Assembly (NCBI GenBank): GCA_025363715.1
Contig: JANYLR010000007.1
Location: 1-62,672 of the forward strand
Reading direction: 5' to 3'
Length of the DNA: 62,672 nucleotides
DNA from: Holophagaceae bacterium
GTDB taxonomy: Bacteria > Acidobacteriota > Holophagae > Holophagales > Holophagaceae
Shown here in pieces: positions 32,102 through 40,476 of the stretch. Each line of letters starts with the position of its first letter. Position 1 is the first letter of the stretch. The notes beneath the pieces are model-generated. The model did no database searches. It saw nothing but the letters and a program-made list of their open reading frames with translations, and was not told the origin of the DNA. The position numbers and the translations under genes were made by a program.

Positions 32102-32755
32102 TCACAAAGGGGAGAAGCGCGTGCCGGGAACGCTAAAGACCTTGAGCCGCTCCTTGATGGCACGGCGCGCCATGGCGAAGGCGCGGTGATCCCGGTGGAG
32201 CTGGTAGGTTCCGTTGGCGCCGAGCGCCAGGGCCAGGAACTCGAAGGCCAGCTGGTCGGGGTCCGCGGCGCGGGAAAGTTCTCCGGCATCCTTGGCCTCC
32301 TGAACCAGGCGGACGAGGACCTGTGTCCAATCCTTCATGCAGGCGGCGACGAGATCCTTCACGGGACCAGGCCGGCTGTCGAACTCCACGGATACGGCGG
32401 CAAAGAAACAACCGCCACGAAACATTTCCAGCTCAGCGTAGTCGATCCAGGCGGCGATCGCGGCGCAGATGCGCTTGATGCCTCGAGGAGCGGCAAGGGC
32501 TGGACGGAACACTCGTTCCTGGAAGACCGTCCGCGCCGCCTGGATGGTGGCCAACTGAAGTTCCTCCTTGGATCCGAAATGCGCGAAGAGGCCGCTCTTG
32601 CTCATGCCCGTGGCCTCGGCCAGGGAGCCGATGGTGAGGCCCTCCAGGCCGTTCACGGAAGCCAGGTTCATGGCCTCCTGCAGGATGCCTTGTCGGGTGT
32701 GGGCGCCTTTGGTGGTAGGGATGGGAAGCAAAGGCTTTGCATTGGCAATGGGCAT
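32102..32755 (-). CDS. TetR-family transcriptional regulator
   Basis: A 217-residue repressor-type regulator with an N-terminal helix-turn-helix (ILQEAMNLASVNGLEGLTIGSLAEATGMSKSGLFAHFGSK), where GMSKSGLFAHF is the recognition helix region. It has a helical ligand domain with a TetR_C-like WIDYAELEMFRGGCFFAA stretch. It heads an operon with the alpha/beta-hydrolase and is divergent from polA. A perfect 12-base palindrome between them is its likely autoregulatory operator. Confidence 0.92.
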   Translation of the reverse strand: MPIANAKPLLPIPTTKGAHTRQGILQEAMNLASVNGLEGLTIGSLAEATGMSKSGLFAHFGSKEELQLATIQAARTVFQERVFRPALAAPRGIKRICAAIAAWIDYAELEMFRGGCFFAAVSVEFDSRPGPVKDLVAACMKDWTQVLVRLVQEAKDAGELSRAADPDQLAFEFLALALGANGTYQLHRDHRAFAMARRAIKERLKVFSVPGTRFSPL

Positions 32756-32783
32756 CGGAGCCTCGGTTGATCATTCAAAAATA

Positions 32784-32795
32784 GAACGATCGTTC
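32784..32795. promoter_or_regulatory. TetR operator palindrome
   Basis: GAACGATCGTTC is a perfect palindrome 29 bases upstream of the tetR ATG, within AT-rich DNA (AAAATAGAACG...). It has the form typical of operators for TetR/AcrR-family repressors. It lies between tetR and polA and would overlap the tetR promoter. Confidence 0.75.
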
Positions 32796-32843
32796 GTGCT
32801 GTCAAGGGGCATTTTTTGAATTGAGGTCTGAGACACTGAAGGC

Positions 32844-35663
32844 ATGTCCGAACAACGCCTCTACCTGATTGATACCTTCGCCTTCATTTTTCGAAGCTAC
32901 TTTGCGCTGGCTCATTCGCGAAGTGCTGGGAAGGACATGAAGAACGGGTCTGCCTACGTATTTACGCGAATGGTTCTTCAGCTCTTGGCGAAGCACAAGC
33001 CCACCCACATCGCCTGCGTGTTCGATACGCCAGAGCCCACCTTCCGGCACGAGATCTATCCCGAGTACAAGGCCAACCGCGATGCCATGCCCGAGGATCT
33101 GCGGCCCCAGATCCCCATGATCCGCCAGCTGGTGGAGGCGCTGAATATCCCCATCGTGGAGCTGCACGGCTACGAGGCGGACGACGTGATGGCCACTCTG
33201 GCCCGGGAATCCGCCGCCCATGGCCTTCCTGCGGTCATCGTCAGTCCAGACAAGGACCTGCTGCAGCTGGTGGATGACGACCTCCGCATCCAGGTGCTCA
33301 ACACCAAAGACGGTGAGGTGTGGCATGACCGCGAGGGCGTGAAGGCCCGCATGGGCGTGTGGCCCGAACAGGTGGTGGACTTCCTGAGCCTGGTGGGGGA
33401 TGCTTCGGACAATGTGAAGGGCGTGCCCGGTATTGGCGAAAAGGGCGCGGCTCTGCTGCTGGAGAAGTTCGGCAGCCTCGATGGCGTTATCGCATCCAAG
33501 GCCGACCTCAAACCCAAGCAGCGGGAGGGCCTGGAGACTGCAGCCGAGTGGCTGGACCTCACCAGGCGCCTGGTCACCGTGGTGACTGATCTCAAGCTGG
33601 CCCTGCACCCGAAAGACCTCGCCTACCCTGGGGTGGACGAGGCCAAGGCCCGGGAGACTTTCAAGGCCCTGGGCTTCCAGACTCTCACCAAGGAGTTCAC
33701 CCAGAGCGCCCAGGAGGCAGGTAGCGAGCGGAAGTACCGGGCAGCATCGACTCTGGCGGACCTCGAAGCCGCCGTGGCCGCCTGCCGCGCCGCGGGCCGC
33801 TTCGGCCTGGACACGGAGACCACCAGCATCGATCCCACCCGGGGCCACATCGTGGGCCTGAGCCTGGCCTGGGCACCCAATGAAGGCCTCTATGTGCCCC
33901 TGGCCCATCTGAAGCCTGCCACCGCCGATACTGAGGGCTCCCTTCCTGGCCTGCTGCCGGATTCCGGCTTGCCTGGAACCATGCTCGACTTGCGGGGTGA
34001 TGCGGGCGCCTTCTTCACGGAGCTGGCCCCCCACCTGGACCCACGCAACATCCCCTTTAGCGAAGCCAGGCGCATCCTTGGTCCGTTGTTCGCGGATGCC
34101 TCCGTGGGCAAGTGCGGCCAGAACCTCAAGTACGACCTTCAGGTCCTGGCCCGTCATAGCCTGCCGGTGATCGGCCTGGCCGATGACAGCATGATCCTGA
34201 GCTTCCTGCTGGAAAGCGGCGTCCGCCACAACCTGGATGACCTGTCCGTGCGCCTGCTGGATGTGAAGCCCATCGCCTTTGAAGAAGTGGTGGGAAAGGG
34301 CAAGGGGCAGAAGCGCTTCGACGAGGCGGAGTTCGAGCATGCCGTGCAGTACGCCGCCGAGGACGCCGACCTGGCCCTGCGGCTTTGCGACAAGCTGCGA
34401 GAGAAACTCACCGACGACCAGCTGAAACGCCTCTACGAAGAAGTCGATCTGCCCCTGGTGGAAGTGCTTGCGGCCCTGGAAGGCCACGGTGTCAGACTCG
34501 ACCTGAATGTCCTTTCCCAACTCGCCGTGCGCATGCACGGCGAGCGTGAACGGGCCCAGGCGCGGGTGCTCGAACTCGCCGGCGAACCCTTCAACCTGAA
34601 CAGCCCCACTCAGCTGGGCGCCATCCTCTTCGGCAAGCTGGGCTACAAGCCGGTCAAGTACACCGGCAAGACCAAGGCCCCTAGCACCGACGAGGACGTG
34701 CTTCAGGAACTGGCGGAGAAGCAGGGCGCCGAGATTGCCCGGGAGCTGCTGCGGCACCGCCAGATGGTGAAGCTGCTCGGCACCTATGTGGAAGCGCTGC
34801 CCCAGATGGTGAACCCCATCACGGGCCGGGTGCATACCAAGCTGCACCAAGCGGTGGTGGCCTCGGGGCGTCTGGCCTCCAACGATCCCAATCTGCAGAA
34901 CATTCCCATCAGGACCGAGGAGGGCCGCGCCATCCGCGGGGCCTTCGTGCCCGAGCCCGGCTGGGTGCTACTGGATGCGGACTACAGCCAGATCGAGCTG
35001 CGGGTGGTGGCTGCCTTGGCCGAGGATCCCGTACTGCTGGGGGCCTTCGCGGCCGGGGAGGACATCCATCGCCGCACCGCCTCCGAGGTCTTCAACGTGC
35101 CCATGGACCAGGTCACTTCCGATCAGCGCAGCGCCTCCAAGGCCGTCAACTTCGGCCTGCTCTACGGCCAAGGGGCCTTCGCCCTCGCGGCCAATATCGG
35201 CGTCAGCCAGAAGGAAGCCAAGGCTTTCATCGAGCGCTACTTCGAACGCATGCCCAAGGTGGCTGCCTGGATCGAAGGGGCCAAGGAGAAAGCCCTGGCA
35301 GAAGGTCTCGTCCGTACCCATTGGGGCCGCATCCGTCGCATTCCCGAACTGGAGAGTCCCAACAAGCAGTTCCAGGCCCAGGGTCTGCGCGAGGCGGTGA
35401 ACACCATCGTCCAGGGTACCGCCGCCGACCTCATGCGCCGGGCCATGGTGCGCCTCCACCGCAGCCTGGAGGTCGCGGGTCTGAAGGCGCGACTCCTGCT
35501 CCAGGTCCATGACGAGCTGTTGATGGAAGCCCCGCCCAAGGAAGTGGAGCGGGCCTCGGCACTGCTGAAAGAGGCCATGGAAGGCGCCGACGACCTGGGC
35601 GCCCTGGGAGTGAAGCTCGCGGCGGAGGTCCGCACGGGCGCCAGCTGGCTGGCCTGCAAGTAA
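32844..35663 (+). CDS. polA: DNA polymerase I
   Basis: A 939-residue replicative/repair polymerase for Okazaki-fragment maturation and excision repair. All three activities look intact. The N-terminal 5'-3' exonuclease has LYLIDTFAFIFRSYFAL, YEADDVMATLA and GDASDNVKGVPGIGEKGA. The 3'-5' proofreading domain has FGLDTETTSIDPT, with DxE kept, and YAAEDADLAL. The polymerase domain has motif A LLDADYSQIELRVVAAL, motif B RSASKAVNFGLLYGQG and motif C LLQVHDELLMEAP. Phe in KAVNFG suggests normal discrimination against dideoxynucleotides. Length is typical. A single gene, divergent from tetR. Confidence 0.98.
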   Translation: MSEQRLYLIDTFAFIFRSYFALAHSRSAGKDMKNGSAYVFTRMVLQLLAKHKPTHIACVFDTPEPTFRHEIYPEYKANRDAMPEDLRPQIPMIRQLVEALNIPIVELHGYEADDVMATLARESAAHGLPAVIVSPDKDLLQLVDDDLRIQVLNTKDGEVWHDREGVKARMGVWPEQVVDFLSLVGDASDNVKGVPGIGEKGAALLLEKFGSLDGVIASKADLKPKQREGLETAAEWLDLTRRLVTVVTDLKLALHPKDLAYPGVDEAKARETFKALGFQTLTKEFTQSAQEAGSERKYRAASTLADLEAAVAACRAAGRFGLDTETTSIDPTRGHIVGLSLAWAPNEGLYVPLAHLKPATADTEGSLPGLLPDSGLPGTMLDLRGDAGAFFTELAPHLDPRNIPFSEARRILGPLFADASVGKCGQNLKYDLQVLARHSLPVIGLADDSMILSFLLESGVRHNLDDLSVRLLDVKPIAFEEVVGKGKGQKRFDEAEFEHAVQYAAEDADLALRLCDKLREKLTDDQLKRLYEEVDLPLVEVLAALEGHGVRLDLNVLSQLAVRMHGERERAQARVLELAGEPFNLNSPTQLGAILFGKLGYKPVKYTGKTKAPSTDEDVLQELAEKQGAEIARELLRHRQMVKLLGTYVEALPQMVNPITGRVHTKLHQAVVASGRLASNDPNLQNIPIRTEEGRAIRGAFVPEPGWVLLDADYSQIELRVVAALAEDPVLLGAFAAGEDIHRRTASEVFNVPMDQVTSDQRSASKAVNFGLLYGQGAFALAANIGVSQKEAKAFIERYFERMPKVAAWIEGAKEKALAEGLVRTHWGRIRRIPELESPNKQFQAQGLREAVNTIVQGTAADLMRRAMVRLHRSLEVAGLKARLLLQVHDELLMEAPPKEVERASALLKEAMEGADDLGALGVKLAAEVRTGASWLACK

Positions 35664-35669
35664 AGAAGT

Positions 35670-35688
35670 AACCGCACATTTCGCGGTT
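35670..35688 (+). terminator. Weak hairpin after polA
   Basis: AACCGC-N7-GCGGTT begins seven bases after the polA stop and is followed by CCAGCTTTT. The stem is only six pairs. The rest of the 203-base gap up to the dehydrogenase gene has a lone TTGACA at 35715 with no acceptable -10, and nothing else I can name. Confidence 0.4.
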
Positions 35689-35866
35689 CCAGCTTTTAAC
35701 TCCCGAGGTTGAATTTGACACTTTGTTGGTCCAATTTCGCGGTTGATGCGATTTCGGGAGGTTTTGTGATGGCGATCCGGGCCCAAACCTAACGGTGAGG
35801 TCATGATTGGGCGGTTCCGGCGTGTCCATCCGCCCGCTTCCCGACCCATTCCAGAGGAGCCTTTTC

Positions 35867-36985
35867 ATGAGCCAGTACAACATCGCGTGGTTGCCCGGGG
35901 ATGGCGTCGGCGTCGAGGTCATGGAGGCCGCCAAGATCTGCCTAGACGCCTTGAAATTCGACGCAAAGTACACCCACGGAGACATCGGCTGGGAGTTCTG
36001 GTGCCAGGAGGGCGAGTCCTTCCCCCAGCGCACCATCGACCTGCTGAAGAACAGTGACGCCGCCATGTTCGGGGCCATCACGTCCAAGCCCGTGAAGGAT
36101 GCCGAGGCCGAGCTGGTGCCTGAGCTGAAGGGCAAGGGCCTCATCTATCGCAGCCCCATCGTCCGCATGCGCCAGATGTTCGATCTCTTCACCTGCCTGC
36201 GGCCCTGCAAGGCCTACCCTGGCAATCCCCTGAACTACAAGGAAGGCATCGATATGGTGGTCTTCCGCGAGAACACCGAGGATCTCTATGCCGGTGTGGA
36301 GTTCAGCCCGGTGCCTGATGAATTGAAGGAAAGTCTCCGGAAGCTCAGCAAGCCCTTCGGCCACTTCGCCGACATCCCGGGAGACCAGTTCGCCATCACC
36401 TGCAAGGTGAATACACAGAAGGGTTGCGACCGCATTATCCGCGCCGCCTTCGAGTATGCGCAGAAGTTCGGCTATCCCAAGGTCACGGTCATCCACAAGG
36501 CCAACGTGGTGCGGGCCACGGAAGGCATGTTCCTGGAAACCGGCAAGCGCATCGCGAAGGAATATCCGGGCATCGAGATGGACGATGCGAACGTGGATGC
36601 CATCACCATGTGGATGCTGAAGAACCCCAAGAACTACGGTGTGATGGTGGCCACCAACCTCTTCGGCGACATCATCAGCGACCTGGCGGCCCAGATGGTG
36701 GGCGGCCTGGGCTTTGGCTGCTCCGGCAATATCGGCGAGAAGCTGGCCGTCTTCGAGCCCAGCCACGGCAGTGCCCCGAAGTACGCGGGCCAGTACAAGG
36801 TGAACCCCATCGCCACCATCCTCGCCGCCAAGATGATGCTGGACTGGCTGGGAGAGACCGAGAAGGGCACTCGGCTCGAAGCCGCCACCGCCGCCGTCAT
36901 CGCCGAAGGCCAGGTCCGCACCTACGATATGGGCGGAAGCGCCACGACTCTTGAGATGGGCGAAGCCATTGCGAAGAAACTCTAA
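35867..36985 (+). CDS. Isocitrate/isopropylmalate-type beta-decarboxylating dehydrogenase
   Basis: A 372-residue NAD(P)-dependent enzyme that oxidises and decarboxylates a 2R,3S-hydroxyacid (isocitrate, 3-isopropylmalate, homoisocitrate, 3-methylmalate or tartrate type). Visible motifs: LPGDGVGVEVMEA, the substrate-Arg block RMRQMFDLFTCLRPCK, FRENTEDLYAGVE, HKANVVRATEGMF with its Lys, and DAITMWMLKNP through NLFGDIISDLAAQMVGG with the metal Asps. RENTEDLYAG is closer to isocitrate-type than to typical LeuB sequences. ATG 35867 has AGAGGAG eight bases upstream; the ORF opens further upstream without a better start. It heads a run of five genes with a lyase, a CoA-transferase and a two-part dehydratase, so it probably works on their shared intermediate. 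Confidence 0.85.
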   Translation: MSQYNIAWLPGDGVGVEVMEAAKICLDALKFDAKYTHGDIGWEFWCQEGESFPQRTIDLLKNSDAAMFGAITSKPVKDAEAELVPELKGKGLIYRSPIVRMRQMFDLFTCLRPCKAYPGNPLNYKEGIDMVVFRENTEDLYAGVEFSPVPDELKESLRKLSKPFGHFADIPGDQFAITCKVNTQKGCDRIIRAAFEYAQKFGYPKVTVIHKANVVRATEGMFLETGKRIAKEYPGIEMDDANVDAITMWMLKNPKNYGVMVATNLFGDIISDLAAQMVGGLGFGCSGNIGEKLAVFEPSHGSAPKYAGQYKVNPIATILAAKMMLDWLGETEKGTRLEAATAAVIAEGQVRTYDMGGSATTLEMGEAIAKKL

Positions 36986-37055
36986 CCACGAAGACAGGAA
37001 GACCACGAAGGAGAGAAATCCGTTTTTCTTCGTAGTCTTTGTGATCTTCGTGATG
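36986..37055. repeat. CCACGAAG-type intergenic inverted repeat
   Basis: Directly after the dehydrogenase stop, two CCACGAAG units 16 bases apart are followed by a complementary arm with CTTCGTAGTCTTTGTGATCTTCGTG. The arms pair imperfectly across a loop containing CCGTTTTT. This composition (CACGAAG / CTTTGTG / CTTCGTG) is that of a dispersed intergenic repeat seen in diverse bacteria; only this copy is in the window. It could attenuate read-through from the first gene to the next. Confidence 0.55.
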
Positions 37056-37072
37056 AATCCTTGGACTCAATC

Positions 37073-37981
37073 ATGAAGCCGATCCTCATCCACGAAGTCG
37101 GTCCCCGCGATGGCCTCCAGGTCGAGCAGGCGGTGGTCCCGACGGAGATCAAGCTCAACTGGATCCGCCGCCTGGCGGACTCGGGACTGGACATCGTCCA
37201 GGTGGGTTCCTTCGTGCGGGGCGACAAGATGCCCCAGATGGCGGACACGGACGAGCTGTTCCGCATCCTTGGAAAGGAATCCCACCAGGCCCTCCTGTCG
37301 GGCCTGGTGCTCAACGAGAAGGGCCTGGAACGGGCCCTGGAGGTGGGCGTGCCGTTCATCTGCCTGGGCGCGTCTGCTTCGGAAACCCACAGCCGCAAGA
37401 ACACGGGCATGAGCACCGAGGACGCCACCCGCCGCATCATCACCATGGCGCTGGACGCCAGGGATGCGGGCCGCCAGGTCCAGGTGAGCGTGCAGAGCGC
37501 CTTCGGTTGCGGCTTCGAAGGGGCCATCAGCGAGGATCGGGTCATGAGCATTGTCGTGGCCTACCTGGAGGCCGGCCTGACCTCCATCAGCCTGGCGGAC
37601 ACGGCCGGCCACGCCCACCCGGACCAGGTGCGGCGCTACGTCAAGAAAGTCTTGGATCTCCAGCCCGGCGCCGAAGTTACCGCGCACATCCACAACACCT
37701 ACGGCCTGGGCATGGCCAGCGTCTATGCCGCCATGGAGGCCGGGGCCAGGTCCATCGAGACCAGCTTCGGCGGTCTCGGTGGCTGCCCCTTCACCAAGGT
37801 GGCGGCGGGGAATGTGGCCACCGAGGACCTGGTGCATGGGCTTCAGCGCATGGGGCAGCGGACCGACATCGATCTGGCCGCCCTCGTGGGTGTGACCCGG
37901 GTTGTGTCGGATTTCTTCGGCCGGGAGCTGCCTGGCTGTGTCTATAAGACCGGGCCGATCCTCGGTAAGGTGCTGGCGTGA
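37073..37981 (+). CDS. Hydroxymethylglutaryl-CoA lyase-like enzyme
   Basis: A 302-residue DRE-TIM metallolyase. HEVGPRDGLQ carries the catalytic Arg-Asp, QVGSFVRGDKMPQMAD aligns with the SFVSPKWVPQMAD block of HMG-CoA lyases, HIHNTYGLGMA supplies the metal histidines, and FGGLGGCPFTKVAAGNVATED contains the active-site Cys. True HMG-CoA lyases usually read HFHDTYG and SxVLGCPYEG; here they read HIHNTYG and VQSAFGCGFEG, so a related acyl-CoA substrate such as citramalyl-CoA or citryl-CoA is possible. ATG 37073 is used; a TTG four codons upstream exists and neither has a clear ribosome-binding site. Its stop overlaps the CoA-transferase start (GTGA), tying it to CoA-thioester chemistry. Confidence 0.82.
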   Translation: MKPILIHEVGPRDGLQVEQAVVPTEIKLNWIRRLADSGLDIVQVGSFVRGDKMPQMADTDELFRILGKESHQALLSGLVLNEKGLERALEVGVPFICLGASASETHSRKNTGMSTEDATRRIITMALDARDAGRQVQVSVQSAFGCGFEGAISEDRVMSIVVAYLEAGLTSISLADTAGHAHPDQVRRYVKKVLDLQPGAEVTAHIHNTYGLGMASVYAAMEAGARSIETSFGGLGGCPFTKVAAGNVATEDLVHGLQRMGQRTDIDLAALVGVTRVVSDFFGRELPGCVYKTGPILGKVLA

Positions 37982-39177
37982 GCCGGAAGATCCTCGAAGG
38001 CATCAAGGTCCTGGATCTCACGAACGTGCTGTCCGGACCCTTCACCACCCTGCACCTGGCTCTTCTCGGGGCCGAGGTCATCAAGGTCGAGAACCCCAAG
38101 GACGGCGACCTGGCCCGCAAGCTGGGCATCCTGCCGGCCCTGAACAAGCAGCTCATGGGCACCAGCTTCCTGGCGCAGAACTGCAACAAGCTCTCCATCA
38201 CCCTCAACACCAAGTCGCCCGAGGGCAAGGCACTCTTCCGCAAGCTGGTGAAAGACGCCGACGTGCTGGTGGAGAACTTCCGCCCCGGCGTCATGGAGCG
38301 GCTGGGCTTGGGCTACAAGGCCCTCGCCGAGATCAATCCGAAGCTCATCTACTGCGCCATCTCCGGCTTCGGTCAGACGGGCCCCGACGCGCTGAAGCCC
38401 GCCTACGACCAGATCATCCAGGGGCTGTCCGGCGAGATGGCCGTGAACGGGGACGAGCGCCTGAACCCCCTGCGCACGGGCTTCCCCGTCTGCGACACGG
38501 TGGGTGGGCTCAACGCGGCCTTTGCGGTCATGGCGGCCCTCTTCCACCGGGAGCGCACTGGCGAGGGCCAGTCCATCGACATCGCCCTACTGGACAGCAT
38601 CATGCCCCTCATGGGCTGGGTGGCGGCCAACCTGCTCATCGGCGGCGAGCAGCCCGTCCTCATGGGCAATGACAACTTCACGGCGGCGCCCAGCGGCACC
38701 TTCTGTACCCAGGACGGCCACATCAACATCGCGGCCAACAAGCAGGAGCAGTGGGAAGCGGTCTGCGATGTGCTCGGTGTGCCGGAGCTGAAGGCTGATC
38801 CCCGGTTCCAGGAGCGCGATACCCGCAAGAAGAACCGGAAGGATCTTACTCCCCTGCTCGAGACGAAGCTGGCCCAGAGACCTACCGGTTTCTGGGTGAG
38901 GGAACTGAATGCGAAGGATGTTCCAAGTGGGGAGATCCTCAGTCTGGAGGACGCGCTGCGTCAACCCCAGGTCCAGCATCGCGAGGTGTTGCAGAAGGTG
39001 CAGGTCGAGGGGGTGGGCGAGATCGATGTCTTTGGCCTCACGGCCCTCTTCGAGAAGACACCGGGCAGGGTGGATGCACCGCCCCCCAAGCTGGGCGAGC
39101 ACAACCAGCAAGTCTTTTCCTCTCTCGGCCTCTCCGAGGTCGAGCAAGCTGAACTGAAAGCCAAAGGCGTCATCTAG
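37978..39177 (+). CDS. CaiB/BaiF family (class III) CoA-transferase
   Basis: A 399-residue class III CoA-transferase, which moves CoA between carboxylic acids through an aspartyl-CoA intermediate. Features: VLDLTNVLSGPFTTLHLALLG at the N-terminus, VIKVENPKDGDLAR, VLVENFRPGVMERLGLGY, the catalytic-Asp region PAYDQIIQGLSG, and GEGQSIDIALLDS. GTG start overlapping the lyase stop by four bases; the aconitase-like gene follows eight bases later. The context suggests it activates the acid made by the hydro-lyase so the lyase can cleave it. Donor and acceptor are unknown; the family includes succinyl-CoA:citramalate and itaconate transferases. Confidence 0.87.
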   Translation: MSRKILEGIKVLDLTNVLSGPFTTLHLALLGAEVIKVENPKDGDLARKLGILPALNKQLMGTSFLAQNCNKLSITLNTKSPEGKALFRKLVKDADVLVENFRPGVMERLGLGYKALAEINPKLIYCAISGFGQTGPDALKPAYDQIIQGLSGEMAVNGDERLNPLRTGFPVCDTVGGLNAAFAVMAALFHRERTGEGQSIDIALLDSIMPLMGWVAANLLIGGEQPVLMGNDNFTAAPSGTFCTQDGHINIAANKQEQWEAVCDVLGVPELKADPRFQERDTRKKNRKDLTPLLETKLAQRPTGFWVRELNAKDVPSGEILSLEDALRQPQVQHREVLQKVQVEGVGEIDVFGLTALFEKTPGRVDAPPPKLGEHNQQVFSSLGLSEVEQAELKAKGVI

Positions 39178-39185
39178 GGGGTTGT

Positions 39186-40475
39186 ATGGGCATGACGGTC
39201 GTCGAAAAAATCCTGGCCCGCGCAGCGGGACAGGCCTCCGTGAAAGTGGGGGACGTGGTTGAACCAAGGGTGGATCTGGCCATGTCCCACGAAAACGCGG
39301 CCCTGGTGATCAACCAGTTCCAGGAGGTCTTCCAGGGCACGGGGATCGAGCCCAAGGTCTGGGATCCCTCCCGGATCGCCATCATCTTCGATCACCGCGT
39401 GCCGGCCGAATCGCCCAAGACCGCCACCAACCACAAGAAGATCCGTGAGTTCGTGGCGGCCAACGGCATCACCAAGTTCCACGATGTCCGCGGCGACGTG
39501 GGCGGCATCTGCCACCAGATCCTGCCCGAGTACGGCTATGTCCGCCCGGGTTTCGTGGTGGTGGGGACCGATTCCCACACCACCAGCCACGGGGCCCTGG
39601 GTGCCTTCAGCTTCGGCATCGGCGCCACGGAGATGGCCTCGGCCTGGAGCCTGGGCATTGCCGTGAACATCGAGGTCCCCGCCACCATCAAGGTCGTGGT
39701 GGAAGGCGATTTCTCGCCCATGGTGGGCCCCAAGGATCTGATCCTTCACCTCATCGGCCAGCTCACGGCCCAGGGTGCCAACTACAAAGTGCTGGAATTC
39801 CATGGCGGGACCATTCGCAAGATGAGCACCAGCGGACGCATCGCCATCTGCAACATGAGCGTCGAAGCGGGCGCGACCTCGGGCATCGTGCCTGGTGACG
39901 AGGAAACGGTCCGTTACCTGCGCGAGGAGGCCGGCGTGACGGACGCGATCAGTTGCGTCACGCCAGATGCCGACGCCACCTACGTCCGGACGGTCGAGAT
40001 CAACGTCAGCCACCTGGAGCCCCAGATCGCCTGCCCCCACATGGTGGACAACGTTAAGCCCATTGGCCAGGTCCTTGGCACCAAGGTCCAGCAGATCGTC
40101 ATCGGCAGCTGCACCAACGGGCGCCTGGACGACCTGGCGGACGCCGCCGCCATCCTGCGGGGGAAGAAAGTGGCCGAAGGCACCCGCATGCTGGTGTTTC
40201 CGGCCTCGAGCAAGATCTTCGCGAAGGCCCTGGACTTGGGCTACATCCACGACTTCATGCGGGCGGGCGCGGTGGTGATGAACTCCGGCTGCGGACCCTG
40301 TCTGGGCGTCCACGAAGGTGCGCTGGGGGATGGCGAATCCGCTCTCAGCACCACCAACCGCAACTTCAAGGGCCGTATGGGGAATCCCACGGGCTTCGTC
40401 TACCTCTGCAGCCCGGTGGTGGCGGCTGCCTCGGCGATCACCGGCGTCATCACCGATCCCAGGAAGGGAGCCTGA
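39186..40475 (+). CDS. 3-Isopropylmalate dehydratase/homoaconitase-type large subunit
   Basis: A 429-residue large subunit of an aconitase-superfamily hydro-lyase. The [4Fe-4S] cysteines are in IGSCTNGR and NSGCGPCLGVH, and VVGTDSHTTSHGALGAFSFGIGATEM is the conserved DSHT block. Size and the split into two subunits match LeuC/HacA rather than full-length aconitase. It would isomerise or hydrate a 2- or 3-hydroxyacid through an enoic acid. The small-subunit gene begins one base after this stop. There is no leuA or leuB-type leucine operon here, and the preceding lyase/CoA-transferase genes argue against plain leucine synthesis. Confidence 0.88.
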   Translation: MGMTVVEKILARAAGQASVKVGDVVEPRVDLAMSHENAALVINQFQEVFQGTGIEPKVWDPSRIAIIFDHRVPAESPKTATNHKKIREFVAANGITKFHDVRGDVGGICHQILPEYGYVRPGFVVVGTDSHTTSHGALGAFSFGIGATEMASAWSLGIAVNIEVPATIKVVVEGDFSPMVGPKDLILHLIGQLTAQGANYKVLEFHGGTIRKMSTSGRIAICNMSVEAGATSGIVPGDEETVRYLREEAGVTDAISCVTPDADATYVRTVEINVSHLEPQIACPHMVDNVKPIGQVLGTKVQQIVIGSCTNGRLDDLADAAAILRGKKVAEGTRMLVFPASSKIFAKALDLGYIHDFMRAGAVVMNSGCGPCLGVHEGALGDGESALSTTNRNFKGRMGNPTGFVYLCSPVVAAASAITGVITDPRKGA

Positions 40476-40476
40476 C

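Noticed and set aside
35707..35745. TTGACA at 35715 as a promoter for the dehydrogenase cluster
   Set aside because: No sequence resembling a -10 element at 16-18 bases spacing.
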